DNA from: Iris pallida
Taxonomy: Eukaryota; Streptophyta; Magnoliopsida; Asparagales; Iridaceae
DNA length: 64,000 bases
Reading direction: 5' to 3'
NCBI GenBank assembly: GCA_029216955.1
Contig: JANAVB010033216.1
Coordinates: 8,487,492-8,551,491 of the forward strand
The notes under the pieces were generated by a model. The model was not told where the DNA came from and made no database searches. It saw only the letters and a program-made list of their open reading frames with translations. The position numbers and the translations under genes were made by a program. Positions 1 through 11,089 of the stretch are shown here, piece by piece; position 1 is the first letter of the stretch, and the number at the start of each line of letters is the position of its first letter.

Positions 1-1138
1 GGGCACACCTTGGGATCTGTAGCCTGTCGTCGAGTAGGGCACATTTCCAGCACACTGTCATGTGTTGCACTCTTCAAGCTACCTAAGGGTACATTCGTTT
101 CCTGGATGATGTACCCACCTGAATTCAACTCTAATCTTTCAACCCGGGTAACCTGGATGGTCTGCAGGGCTTGTGGCTGTGGAATAATCTCACTGCATCT
201 TATTAGTAATTAGGCTTGTGACAACCCTAGTTAGTTAAAGTATCAAGCCATAATTCTTGCTTGGCCGTGAAGTGATTGGATGGAGTCTAACCAGTCTAGT
301 CTTGCCCTGATCCTGTTCCAGATTATTGAATGACCTGAATGCTTGTATTTATTTTATCGATAAATGGTGAGAATTCCAAGTTCTGTTCAGACGAAGGGTT
401 ACAACCCCGGTCCTTGTTTGGTTTACGGGTTGTAACCTGGTTATCTGAATAGTTCCATGGTTATCTCGTCGTATATCATCCTGATGTATTTTCTTTATTT
501 CCAGTTCTTACTTTTATTTATATCTTGTGCTGATTGCTGATTTTTAGTTCCTAAGTGAAGCCTCCTTTGTGGCACTTGCTCTTTCTGGGGTCTGACCCAG
601 CTGGTTTTGTGTGGCCAGATTTCGGAGCAGCTCCAGAGGATCTACCGACCTTCCAGCCAGATGGTGGCCACTAGACGGAACCCTGGCAACGAGTGGGTTA
701 TTTTTGGCTCTCCCACTCTATTGTAAAAATATTCTTTTGAGGCATTTAGCCGACGAGCACCTGTTTAGCTCGATTGCACTTACTTACTGTCTGCCTACGG
801 GCTGTAACATGATTAACAAATCCTAGGGTTGATCATGTATGACTAAACTCTTGCTAGTCCTAATATTTTGTAACGACTAGCTTCATGATCAGCTGAATAT
901 GTAATATTTGGGACGCCTTATTATTCTATATTTAATGATCATACATCTTGTAACATTTACTTATTTGCTTGTGATTGAGACACTAGGCTTGTTCGTGACC
1001 TTAAGAGACTACTGGCTTGTAGATAAACCCTCATGTATCTAGACAGCTGTGATCGTATAGCGAGATGGAACCAATTTCATATACGTAGCTGGCTATGTCT
1101 GCCCCCGCTCTCCAGTATTCTGGTTTTGGGGCGTGACA
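1..1138 (+). mobile_element. 3' part of a long LTR (family alpha relative)
   Basis: This stretch aligns by eye with the right-hand third of the 4-kb LTRs at 45071-49026 and 49778-53736. The shared blocks include the CCTAGTTAGTTAAAGTATC block near 225, the GGGTTACAACCCCGGTCC block near 397 and the final GGGGCGTGACA. It is clearly diverged from them (roughly a quarter of positions differ), so it is an older or sister copy. The left end lies outside the window. The base after GTGACA (1139) does not start the TGGTTTTAGTGG block seen inside the complete element, so this is a 3' LTR or a solo LTR. I infer it inserted into the neighbouring LTR that ends at 1875. Confidence 0.75.
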
Positions 1139-1875
1139 CAAGACAAGTACAGTTTGTTGTAGTTTACAATTATTTAGTAATAGTTTTATTGCAAATTTAA
1201 ACCACGTGGCAACACGGAACTCTCTTTGAGAGCTTTGACTGTTTAACTGTTGGGTACTGGGGGAGTAGTGTAATGAGTATGACCACATCCAAAATAGTAT
1301 AATGACTGTGTTAGCTTACCCCTCATACACATGGGGATAAGCCATATCGTATCAATAGGATATAACTGTACAACCCAATCTGGTCATATTCATTGCCTAT
1401 TCACATCACACTGTTTTAACTGTTGGAAAACCATTTATTTCAACTTGTTTAAAAGTGCATAACTCCATTATTATTTCAATTGTTAAAATATCATGAATTG
1501 TACTTTGCTCCCTCTTGACTGGAGACTATATTTTTAGGTCCTATTGATGATGCAGAGCTACTGATTAGTAACTATTATGATCCTGAGTTGTATCCAGTTG
1601 TGCTACCAGATGATGCTGGACTTGGAGATGACGAGTCTACCTTTTAGCTGTTGTCATTTACTATTTTCAGTTGTTGTTATTGAAAAAGACTATTTATTTT
1701 GTCAGTTGTAACTTTGTTGGACAAGTTTTTAATTATCGGAATATTAAAGTTGTGACAATTAGTCTGTGTTGTTGATTACCTGCATGAGTGATACAGCTTA
1801 CTGCCGCCGTCTCAACAACGGTGCAGGCTAGGCATGATCCGATTCGACCCAAGAAATTGGGACCAGGTCGTGACA
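1139..1875 (+). mobile_element. 3' part of a second GTGACA-type LTR (family beta)
   Basis: The segment ends in GGTCGTGACA at 1875. Its last 130 bases share word order with the antisense LTR that begins at 18235: a TACAGCTTAC block, then a CGTC/CGTGTCAA block and a GGCTGGGC/GGCTAGGC block before the terminal GTGACA. That makes it the tail of a related long LTR whose upstream part was displaced by the LTR ending at 1138. It contains a short open acidic stretch at 1548-1647. No gag or pol is present. Family placement is inferred from architecture only. Confidence 0.5.
1548..1647 (+). other. Short acidic reading frame in the tail of LTR beta
   Basis: An open stretch directly follows a pyrimidine-rich tract and AG (TATATTTTTAG). 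It encodes an acidic tail that ends in DDESTF and a TAG stop. A similar stretch ending in FEAEEA sits at the same relative place in the antisense LTR near 18488-18600. Both contain a YY pair followed by a spaced acidic end. This could be a terminal exon used by LTR-initiated transcripts or a chance open frame. There is no start codon of its own. Confidence 0.3.
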
Positions 1876-2112
1876 GTAAAGATGGAGAAGAAGAAATGAG
1901 TAATGAGTAATAATGGAAGAGAGAGAGTGGAATTGATATTTATGGTGGGAGTGGTGGTAGGTGGGAGTAGTTCTCCACATGATAAACCAAAACAAGCAAG
2001 GTCAAATAAATCGAACCGAACCAAGATAAATCAATCAATGAAATGTCAAAATAAATCAAGCAGGGAGACATGCAATACGGGTCAAAATACGTAATACGAG
2101 ATATGGACATTA

Positions 2113-2118
<6 letters not shown>

Positions 2119-2178
<60 letters not shown>

Positions 2179-2267
2179 GAAGCAATGGGTACTTGTGGCG
2201 AACTCGCCTCCATTGCGGCTCGAACTCCCGACCACTTGGGCCGCATGCATCTCTCTTAACCACTAGG

Positions 2268-2344
<77 letters not shown>
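2119..2344. repeat. AT microsatellite interrupted by a SINE
   Basis: (AT)n runs occupy 2119-2152 and 2271-2344, with a poly-T tract (2153-2178) and a tRNA-like segment between them. Long tyrosine/isoleucine frames on both strands here are only translations of the AT repeat. Confidence 0.9.
2153..2271 (-). mobile_element. tRNA-derived SINE (antisense)
   Basis: Read on the minus strand, it starts with TTAGCCTAGTGGTTAAG, which resembles a pol III A box. About 30 bases later comes GGGAGTTCGAGCC, which resembles a B box (GGTTCGANNCC). It ends in a 26-base poly(A) tract (poly-T at 2153-2178). Order and spacing fit a short tRNA-related plant SINE. It lies within an AT microsatellite, so target duplications cannot be told from the repeat. 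It is not a tRNA gene: no cloverleaf stems are evident. Confidence 0.75.
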
Positions 2345-2350
<6 letters not shown>

Positions 2351-3123
2351 GATTTCAGATTCTTTGGATAACTTGACACATGAACCAGAGTCCAACCCGA
2401 TTTTTCATCGGGTTCAAATATTTTAACCCAAATCCGAATCCAAGTATCTTCAGTCATAACCCAGCCCATTAACGGGTTTACTTGATCAGGTTCGGGTTTA
2501 GCCCGTCCGAATTGTACTCCGATATTTATAGCATTTTTCATATTATTTCCCAAATATATAATTTTGTAATACTATTATAAATACTTAATAATATATTTAC
2601 TGACATATATCATGAAAATTATATTCATTAGAAAAGACGATCCTCTTTTGTCATACAAATGACACATGCACGTGTTAGCTACGTTGTTTATCTTTTATCT
2701 TTTGTCACAAAATATAACTCTGTTTTGTCATATAGACTAACCAATGTTCCTTGCCTCCAGTATTCTCTGGACGCTTAACTTTTTGTTTTTGATAAATAAC
2801 AACAAATAAAATATCAAAGTAAAGTACATTTAAAATTAATTAAAGCTATAAATGCTTAATAATTTAAAAAATATACAATAAAATCTTGAAATGAACATAT
2901 ACGACATAATGATATATATTTAATATTTCATTAGGACTACAAAATTATGGAGCAATATTAATTAAATAATTGTTATAATAATTAAACCAGAAGGAAATAT
3001 AGAGAAATAATTAATTAAGTCTAGAGGGTAAAACAATTTTAAAGTATTAGATATATTTAGATATTTTAATTTTAATATTTTTTACCGAAAATATTACTCT
3101 TATGTTTGTATGCATATATATAC
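2345..3123. other. Unassigned AT-rich sequence
   Basis: No reading frame or repeat boundary is convincing. A short patch at 2390-2510 has inverted AACCCGAT/ATCGGGTT words like those in degraded plant MITEs, but no clear ends. Confidence 0.5.
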
Positions 3124-3733
3124 CAATGTTTAAAATTCGAACCGAAGTTCGATCCGGTCAGGACATTGGATTGGGCAAAATCGGTCAACCAGTAGGTTAA
3201 TCCGGATTGGACTAGTTATAGACTCGCTATCTTACGTTAATATATTACATAGTACAAAACTACAAATATACTACTTAGAAGTTTTGCATGTCTATTATAG
3301 TAGAATTAGTCAAGAAGCAAACATATTAACTTTGGTTGTATGTAAGTCCAAACAAAAGTCAAAAGTCAGGGTCACTGGTCACTCCTTTTTCTACTAGGAT
3401 TGGCCTGTAGTTTACATATCCATACCATCTAGTCCTTGGATTTTCAAAATAGTGTAATGTAAAAAGAAGTGATTTGAATAATTGCTATTTGACTCGGACA
3501 TGTTCTGAAAAAGTCGAGATATTTCGAATTGTTTGTTAATATGGACAAAGTAAGAAAAAACCTATGAAATAATTTTAATATTGGACCTTGTATAGATAAT
3601 AGTTCCAAATTGAATCTCTTTAGAAAGACGGTTTAGATTACTAAGTAGATCGGTATTAAATTAGTCTAAAAATATACGGATTCATGGATTGACCGATTCA
3701 ACCTGTAATCCGATCCAATTTTAAAACACTGGC
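3124..3733. mobile_element. hAT-like MITE
   Basis: The left end (CAATGTTTAAAATTCGAACC) and the reverse complement of the right end (CAGTGTTTTAAAATTGGATC) form an imperfect terminal inverted repeat of the CAGTGTTTTAAAA type common in plant hAT MITEs. Flanking 8-mers ATATATAC and GCATATAC agree at 6 of 8 positions, a plausible decayed target duplication. It is 610 bp and non-coding. Confidence 0.6.
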
Positions 3734-4239
3734 ATATACTCTGTATATATTTCTTTTCTTTTTTTCATTGGATATATATTTTTTAGCCAACTTTTTGATC
3801 TGGCCCACTTGTTCTCAAATGCCAAGATTGTGCAAGCACATATGGTTCACAGATTTAAAGAACCAAGAAAGGAAAGTTGTTCCTTTCCTTTGTTTGGTAG
3901 CCACAAACTTAGGAAAAATTGGTGGGAATATGATTCCACTCAATATCCATGAGATTGATTTTTCCTCCTACTTTTCCAACATTTATTACAAAAGCTATGA
4001 CAAAAGTAACCATGTGTCATTGCTTATTTTATCATTAATATTATTTTTTATAATATTATTTTTATTTTAAAAGGTAAAATATTATTGGAATATTGTTATA
4101 TTTTGCTTTTCTCTTTAGGAAGTTTTCTTGTTTTACCAAACAATGAAAAAAAATGTGACACAAATCCTATTTTTTTATTCTCCTGCAAAATATATGGGAA
4201 TTCATTTCGATTCCGTGAACCAAACGAGGCATATACTAT
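3734..4239. other. Unassigned, with a MITE-like right end
   Basis: No gene is seen. At 4214-4230 the sequence GTGAACCAAACGAGGC matches the right terminus of the neighbouring element (4240-4549). A second, older copy of that family may therefore end here, but I could not locate a matching left end. Confidence 0.4.
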
Positions 4240-4549
4240 GGCCTCGTTTGGTTCGCGGAATGGAAGGGAAAGGAAATCAATTCCTTGACATTTTCTTTCC
4301 TTTGGAAAATTAAGATTTCTATTGATTTTCCTTTTCGATGTTTGGAAATGACAAGAAATTTAGAAAGAAAAGTGAATACTTGAATGTGGGAAAGTGATTC
4401 CTTGCTTGGATGGATGGAATCACTTTTTCCTTAATTTTTCTTCCATTGGGAATCGCTTTTCTTTCCTCCTCAATTTTTTTGACATCCAAACATAGAAAAA
4501 TAATCACTTTTCTTTTTCACCACGAAAATTCTGCGAACCAAACGAGGCC
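4240..4549. mobile_element. MITE with CCTCGTTTGG termini
   Basis: The terminal inverted repeat is GGCCTCGTTTGGTTCGCGGA on the left and its near-perfect reverse complement on the right (TCTGCGAACCAAACGAGGCC). The flanks are TAT on both sides, fitting a 2-3 bp duplication as in Tourist/Harbinger-like MITEs. It is 310 bp and non-coding; the interior is rich in GGAAAG/CTTTCC words. Confidence 0.75.
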
Positions 4550-4931
4550 TATATCCATACCGACAGTGGAAGAGTGAGACTTCACATGGGCTGCAACGTT
4601 TCATTGTCTGCCACATCTGCTGACAGTTGTTTGTTGGGTAGGGGCACGCCGAAGAGATGCCATGTTTTCTCTTTTGCCGGCACTGTGCAAATTGTTCACT
4701 GACATCATGCAAAATGATTCAAGGGATAAAAACAAGGTTTTACTGCTGAAATGTTCTATTATGAGCTGGACTTGGTTTTGATGTCTATGCAAAATGCAAA
4801 TGCTACAGTGCCAAGTTTGGATTTTTAATCTTTATGGGAAGTTAATAACAATTATTTTTTTCCAACTCCAGGAAAAAAAAATTGTAGTGGGCTAGACTTG
4901 CCAAATTGTTTTCTAAATCGGCGGTGCTACA
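4550..4931. other. Unassigned
   Basis: Nothing recognisable. The small minus-strand open frames lack start context and family motifs. Confidence 0.4.
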
Positions 4932-5068
4932 TGGCCCGCCTGCGGGCTGGCTCGCGGCCACGCGGCGCTCCCTCATTGGCAGGGCGCCGGCATGGACCCC
5001 ATGCAAATAGGGGGGGAGCAAATAGAGGAGTGCCACACCGGCGTGCAGACTAGCCCACCGGCGGGCCA
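4932..5068. mobile_element. Short GC-rich inverted-repeat element
   Basis: The ends TGGCCCGCCTGCGGGCT and AGCCCACCGGCGGGCCA are inverted repeats (14 of 17 matching). The 137-bp insert is far more GC-rich than its surroundings. No target duplication is evident, so it may be a small TIR element or another palindromic insert. Confidence 0.4.
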
Positions 5069-5159
5069 AATATCATTTTCGTTTCTAAATTAATAATAAT
5101 ATAGAAATACTCGAAATACTCTGTTGGGTCACTTTGTTCCCATTTCGTTTCCAATTCCG

Positions 5160-5700
5160 GACTTGTTTGGTAAAGTGGATTTGCATTTGAATTTGGATTT
5201 GAAAATTAAAAATTTAAATCCAAATTCAAATTCAACTCCAATAAAATATAGGATTTGGTAAACTATAATTATGATTAATAATTATGATAATAAAATATAA
5301 TTAATAAAATAATAAATAAATAAATTATTAATTAGTTATTATAATTATATTTATAGTTATGATTAATAATTAAAATATTATTATAATTATGATTAATAAA
5401 TTATTAATTGATATTATAATGATGATTGTAATGATGATTAATAAATTATAAATTAAAATTTTCATAATATATTAATTATTAAAAAATAAATTATTAATTC
5501 CGATGATAATTATGATTAATATATTATTAATTAAGATTATAATAAATTAGTAATTAATGATTTATAATTAAGATTATAATTAAGACTAATAAATTATTAA
5601 TTATAATTATAACTAAGTATTTATTTATAAATTATTAATTAAAATTATAGTTATGATTAATAAATTATTATAATTATGATTAATAAATGTAACTTTTATC
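5160..5700. repeat. AT-rich degenerate tandem array
   Basis: Irregular repetition of words such as ATTATGATTAATAAATTATT, with almost no G or C. It lies between two similar blocks, TTCCCATTTCGTTTCCAATT near 5138 and TTTCCATTTCGTTTCTAATC near 5702, which suggests an insertion or slippage expansion. Non-coding. Confidence 0.6.
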
Positions 5701-5727
5701 TTTTCCATTTCGTTTCTAATCTTCCTC

Positions 5728-6590
5728 TTAGGCATCTCCAATGGAAACTTTTATCTTTCCTATTTCTGCGGTAGAATTTTTTATTTTTTAAATTATCTTA
5801 ATAATAGTTTATATTCCAACTTTCATCTGTGACATTGATGTAGGATAAAAAATTATATCTGGGTTAGGTTTGATTACGAGTTGGAAAATAAACTAATTAT
5901 GCGGAAATTATTTTACTAGAAAAAAATTAAGGAAAATTTAAAATTTTATTCGGAAAAATTTAATTTGGGTGTTCGATTATCACTTATTTTTCATAAAAAT
6001 AGTTATTTTTCGTGAAAATAATATTGTCATATGGGCTGGACCAGTTTCAGTTTCTAGCATTTTGGAAGTAAAATGATAGTTTTATGGATAACTCTATGGA
6101 AAATATTTGCTTCAAACACTACAAGGTAAAAAAAATTGTAATGAAAATATTTTTTCATTAAAAAAAGTTCAATCCAACCCAGCTTACATGTAATATCCTA
6201 AGGCACTAGCCTAGTGGTAGTGTGGGGGCCATCCGAGCATAGGTCTCGGGTTCGAATTCTCCCTGGACGGCTGGATGGCTTTGGGTCACGGCCCGGCTTG
6301 AAGAAATGACACCTCAAAAAAGAAGTAAAATCCTTGTATTTTATTATTATTATTTTTTTTTGCATATATTAGGTCACACTTTCAAGTTAAATCATAAAAT
6401 ATTTTATTTAATTTTCTCCATCTTATATTAGGCAATGCCACTATTATAGAAATTAAGAACCATTGGAGAGTATTTTTTTTATATAAATTTTATGTTAGAA
6501 CTCTGTCTACTACGATAGATTTTTTTTTTTTTAAAGTACCAAGTAGGATAAAAACTCAATTTTAGAAATCCCTATTGGAGAGAGCCTTAG
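5728..6590. mobile_element. TIR element (GGCATCTCCAAT type) hosting a SINE
   Basis: The left end TTAGGCATCTCCAATGG and the reverse complement of the right end (CTAAGGCTCTCTCCAATAGG) form a loose inverted repeat like those of many plant MITEs. Its interior carries the SINE at 6200-6325. No target duplication was established and the ends are diverged, so the boundaries are approximate. Confidence 0.35.
6200..6325 (+). mobile_element. tRNA-derived SINE
   Basis: An A-box-like TAGCCTAGTGGTAG at 6208-6221 is followed by a B-box-like GGGTTCGAATTC at 6248-6259. The body then ends in an A-rich tail (CTCAAAAAAGAAG). Flanks TAATATCCT (6191-6199) and TAAAATCCT (6326-6334) match at 8 of 9 positions, a good target-site duplication. 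Pol III-type promoter boxes and retroposition by a LINE are known for the class; no open frame is expected. Confidence 0.8.
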
Positions 6591-6899
6591 GTGGTAGGTG
6601 AGTTGGCAATTGTATTCAATTAGCACTCTTATCTTAGTTAATATAGGGTTAGGCGATCGTTAAAGGCACCTCCAATTCTTTTAGAGAACGCTGGTTAAGG
6701 GAGGACAAAACTAAGTTAAATTTTCTCTCAGTGACAACTTATACAAATTTTCATGGGGCAACACATTTTCAATAGGCATATTCTTTCTACTTCTTCTTCT
6801 TTTTAAATCGTTTTACTCTCTTCCATTATTCCTTTTTAGTTTTGGGTTCTAGATTTATGATTGTTTAGATTCTTAGATTTCATATATATAATATACTAG
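6591..6899. other. Unassigned
   Basis: No gene. A short GGCACCTCCAATTC word near 6665 resembles the inverted word near 13940 beyond Copia-A. An old TIR element may have been split by later insertions, but this is weak. Confidence 0.35.
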
Positions 6900-7501
6900 C
6901 ACCTTGTTAGCAATCATCCGAATAAAACATGTATTATACGCGAATTTTTTTCGTATCTTATATAAACGTATAATACTTACGTACTTTTGAAAAATTCGGA
7001 TTTGTACGCGAATTTTAAGCTTGTGACGTTTTAAACACGTACCGTACGAATTTTTAAAAAATTTGGCCAAAAAAATGTGACCAAGAAACCCAACAGTCTT
7101 GACTTTCTTGACTCTTGCTGCTATTAGATATTAAGACTGACAAATTATCAAAAGAAAAGAAAAAAAGTCTCACAGTAACCAAAAAAAGAAACCCAAGAGT
7201 CTTTGCACATGTTGCTTGCAACAATCAAAGAAAAATATTTCGGTTTTCCATCATCCAACCTCTTCTTATTCTCACACTGAACCCTCGTCTATGAAGGAGT
7301 AGAGGTGGGTGGACCCTATATATATGCCGAATTTTTAGTGCCGAATTGGTTCAAATGAAATGTACTAAACAAGAATTAACTCTGATCCGAATATTTTTTG
7401 TTAGACGAATTTTTGACCGTATTTTACTTATATTGTGCCGATTCATACTCGTACTTTTGCCGTTCCGATTTTTTTTCCGTTTGCCGAATTGCTAACAAGG
7501 T
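6900..7501. mobile_element. Non-autonomous TIR element
   Basis: The left end CACCTTGTTAGCAAT and the reverse complement of the right end (ACCTTGTTAGCAATTCGG) are inverted repeats. ACTAG flanks the insert directly on both sides (6895-6899 and 7502-7506). It is 602 bp, AT-rich and non-coding. Superfamily is uncertain, because a 5-bp duplication is not diagnostic by itself. Confidence 0.6.
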
Positions 7502-7506
7502 ACTAG

Positions 7507-7878
7507 CATATGTGCACCTCTTTTGCACGTATTTTAATCTTCTTTTAATTAACTTAGAAAGACTACTTAGGAAGATCAAAAGATAGTCTTCCTAATTACT
7601 AATTTGTCCTTATTAAAATTAATGAACTATTTTAATTAGTATAGATACGCAAGGGTATTTTTGGAAAAAAATTCTATGGTAAAACATAACTTTTGGTATT
7701 ATATAGTAGAATAGATATTTTTGTTATAGTTTTCTAGCAGATAACACACTAAATATTTCTAAAGTTTCAAATTTCAATAATAGAATTTCAAAGCTCCAAA
7801 ATCGAAACAGTTTCGGTTGGAAGAGAACTGTTAAAATTTTGGCAGTTCTAAACATAGACAAGACTATCAAATGCAAAC
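7507..7878. other. Unassigned left flank of Copia-A
   Basis: No gene. The last 80 bases carry CTGTTAAAATTTTGGCAGTT words whose imperfect inverted partners lie just beyond Copia-A (about 13750-13835). The copia element therefore probably landed inside a palindromic older repeat. Similar words recur near 57380-57500. Confidence 0.4.
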
Positions 7879-8346
7879 TGTTTGATTATTATTGCCTGTT
7901 GATTCATGAGATGAACACCAAAATAAATTGTGGAAGCGTACCTGAATCCATTGCTAGACTTGATGGATCTTGAAGCGAACGTCTCTTTATTGGGTTCGAT
8001 TTTCCAACTTGCAACGACCCTTAATGACAAAGAAGAATCTGAATCATTTGTCCCTCTCTTTCTGTTGATGGGGATGCAGAATAGAAAAAGAGAAAATCTC
8101 TCTTTTGGTGGCCGTATAAGTTGGGGACCATAACCCTAATGAATACATATATTTATATGTTTTGATATTTCTAATTTGGCCCCTCATCAAATTAGGATTA
8201 TCTCCGGTATCTACACATTAATTCCATGACAATTATACCCTTAAGCCAATTTTTCAAATAGACCACTTTAATTTGGCTTAATTATTTAGATAGCCCAACA
8301 CAATTAATTTTACATGTGTGGCCCATATTATTGAATAATTCCAACA
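7879..8346 (-). repeat. Copia-A 3' LTR
   Basis: The 468-bp LTR is bounded by TG and CA as written on the plus strand (TGTTTGATTATTATTGCC to ATAATTCCAACA). It pairs with 13266-13734. Because the element is antisense, this is its 3' LTR. Confidence 0.93.
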
Positions 8347-8362
8347 ATCTTCCACTGGACCA
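8347..8362 (-). promoter_or_regulatory. Copia-A polypurine tract
   Basis: On the minus strand GTCCAGTGGAAGAT directly precedes the 3' LTR, as in many plant copia elements. It would prime plus-strand DNA synthesis. Confidence 0.75.
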
Positions 8363-8709
8363 CATATGTAACATTATAATTGTGTTAACCTTAGTGAGCT
8401 CATAAATTGCTATCTTAATCCTTAGGGTATATCCGGACAATCTCGTCCATTAACCATATCAACATAGGATCCAAGCGGCATTCGTCACATATAGCGTAAC
8501 TAAACCATTAATGCTCACAAATATCAATATAGCTAAACGATATAGATCAATCATGGATGCGTAGCATAAAAATTACACGCAATGTGATCAATACATGTCT
8601 ATTTCCAACTGGTCTTCCTTAACTTCAGTGAGATCAAATACTTTAACATAATGAAAACAGAATGAACTGAATTTTCCATATATCTGACCAGATAAATATC
8701 CAAAATACA

Positions 8710-9325
8710 TTAATACATAAATGTGTCCAAAACTAAATAGCACCTAAATACATAAAATACAAACTCCCACTGTATTGTCATATTCTTAATTAAGATAACA
8801 CCCATATGAGCAGTATGCTCATGAAAGACCTTGGGTGATAATACTTTTGTGAGCGGATCTGCTAAAATGGAGTTTGTCATAATGTGCTGTATGGACACTT
8901 TAACCATTCTGAATTCTTTCCTTCACAACTAGAAACTTTATGTCAATATCCTTGACTTATACAAGTTTCAGTTGTTATTGGAATACATTACTGCTGATTT
9001 ATTGTCACACCATAATTTAAGTGGTCTTTCAACACCGTACTGTAGGCGCAGCCTTGTGACAAAATTTTGCAATCATATTCCCTGAATAGATGTTCCACAT
9101 CATGTTATAAACCTTGCTGCCATGGTGGAAAAAATTATGAGTGCATGTTTGACACTCATCCAAAATATATCTCCATTAGTCAGCATAACCTGATGTGGAT
9201 CTCCTGCTGTGTTGGCATCCGACAAAATTGGAGTCGGAATACCTTATGATCTCCAGAACTATTCTATCTCCTACAAAGAGCATATAATTTCTTGTTCTCT
9301 ATTAATTACTTAAGTAGTTTGGCTG
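8710..9325 (-). pseudogene. Copia-A RNase H remnant
   Basis: The minus strand at 8710-8907 encodes the conserved end of copia RNase H: STNSxxADPLTK-like residues (seen as TNSILADPLTK) followed by PKVFHEHTAHMGV. Such residues end copia polyproteins a short way before the 3' LTR. Upstream, between 8907 and 9325, the frame is broken and only scattered similarity remains. RNase H would degrade the RNA strand during reverse transcription; this copy cannot be functional. Confidence 0.75.
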
Positions 9326-10232
9326 CTACGCAATGATCCATCCATATTTGCTTAAATATCTGCCTAACATTCTAATATGTACGCAATATCCTGACGCGTA
9401 CATACTTGAGCATACATTAGACTCCCTACAACTGATCATGAAAGAAAAAATCGATTGTATTTTCTTAATTTCAAGACTATTCTTAGGGCACTGATTGAGA
9501 CTGAACTTGTCTCTTTTAGCGACTGGGGTGACACCTGATTTGCATTCCTGCATGCCAAATCTTTTAGGCACTTTATCGATATAGCTCTTTTGTGATAATC
9601 CAAAAATACCTCGAGAACGATCTCGGTGTATTTGAATTTCTAATACAAAAGAGGCGTCACCAAGATCTTTCAGCTCAAAGTTATTTGATAGAAATTTCTT
9701 AGTGTCATGTAATATGCCTATATCATTTGTGGCAAGCAGTATGTCATCAACATACAAAACCAAAAAAAATAATTTTATTTACATTGAATTTGTGATACAC
9801 ACAATCTTCAACAACGTTAACCTCAAAACCAAACGAGGTAACAACTTGGTAAAATTTATAGTACCATTGACGAGAAGCTTGCTTAAGTCCATAAATAAAT
9901 TTTGTCAATTTACAAACCATATTATTTGGATCTTTCGACACAAAGTTTTCTGGCTGCACCATATAAATAGTTTCGTCAATGTTACCATTGAGAAATGCAG
10001 TTTTAACATCCATTTAATGTAACTCAAGATCAAAATGTGGAACATGTGCTATGATTGTTTTAAAGCAGTTTTTCAAAGATACCGAAGAGAAAAACTCTTT
10101 AAAATCAATCCCAAAATTTTGAGTAAAATTACTAGTTACAAGACATACTTTATACTTCTCCACATGACCCTTCGAATCCTTCTTGGTTATAAATGTCCAT
10201 TTGCAACCAATGGATTTCATACCTTTTGGTAA
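9326..10232 (-). pseudogene. Copia-A reverse transcriptase remnant
   Basis: Three overlapping minus-strand frames cover the copia reverse transcriptase. 10014-10220 has IGCKWTFITKKDSKGHVEKYK (fingers). 9747-10013 has MDVKTAFLNGNIDE and IYGLKQASRQWY (palm and fingers). 9326-9763 has LYVDDILLATND, with the catalytic YVDD, followed by the LKDLG motif. Frameshifts separate the three pieces. In an active element this enzyme copies element RNA into DNA within virus-like particles. Confidence 0.88.
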
Positions 10233-10239
10233 TGGGACA

Positions 10240-10840
10240 AGTTCTTAAACTTTATTGTCTTGCATGAACTTATACTCCTTATTTATTGTATCAATCCACT
10301 TTGAGAACTGAAACTTTCCATGACCTGACGAAAGTTGATTAGATCAACTTCCAGTATCCACAGTCTTTCTCACGTTCCTAGAGAAATATGACAATATTAT
10401 CCGAAATTATATTTCTCCTTTCTCTGGTGGACCATCTTAATATTATCGGTTCTTGAGGTTGTTGAGTTTGTTCCTTACGAATAATTACCTTATCTTGAAT
10501 AGGGTGCCGCTACGTTGTCGTTGTTAAGGTATCTCAACAACGACTTATAGAGGTAAATCGATATTGTCTTATTGAGACTCCGAATTCACTTCTTGATCAT
10601 GACAGGTATAGAATCCTGCACATCGTCAAAAGTGATAGTAGGAATCGTAATTGATTCCTTCTCAAAGACAATGATCCGAAATTTATTTCTCCCCCAAACT
10701 CAACATCCTCAAAAAATATTATACTTCTCGTCTTAATAAAAATTTCTAGTGTGGGACCGTATAATTATTAACCCATCGATCTGTCAGCATAGCCAATAAA
10801 GTAGTTGTTTACAATTTAACTTTGAGCTGTATTTTCTTTA
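10240..10840 (-). pseudogene. Copia-A integrase C-terminal / linker remnant
   Basis: In broken minus-strand frames I read YFIGYADRSMG and FFEDVEFGGE near 10700-10810, then QEPIILRWSTRERR near 10400-10460. These are the residues that normally follow the copia integrase core and lead into reverse transcriptase. The catalytic core expected just upstream is absent: the pre-integrase segment ends at about 10840, where this part begins. Confidence 0.6.
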
Positions 10841-10990
10841 CACATTAATATAGACATTAAAGTCTATAAAGTCAATAAAATCTAAATCTCATCAGACACA
10901 AATCGTTCAACTCTATTTCTAGAGATGTGACCTAATTGCTTATGTCATAATGAGACTAAAAATATTTATTGTTAATTTTGCATTTAGTAC
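10840..10990 (-). pseudogene. Copia-A pre-integrase remnant
   Basis: The minus strand contains QLGHISRNRVERFV and CKENT in interrupted frames, matching the GAG-pre-integrase zinc-binding segment (LWHxRLGH..., C-x2-C). It directly abuts post-core integrase sequence, indicating an internal deletion. Confidence 0.55.
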
Positions 10991-11089
10991 CACATGACTC
11001 CACTTGCAAGGTTTCATTTTAAGATACAATAGTTTTAAATGAATATAGGTTATCATAAACCTTAAGGGAACCGTTACCAATAATATTTG

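Noticed and set aside
2214..2271. Possible tRNA gene from A- and B-box-like sequences
   Set aside because: No acceptor or anticodon stems; poly(A) tail and context show a SINE. The same holds for 6208-6259.
1940..2553. Long open frames rich in Tyr-Ile repeats on both strands
   Set aside because: They are translations of the (AT)n microsatellite and poly-T tract.
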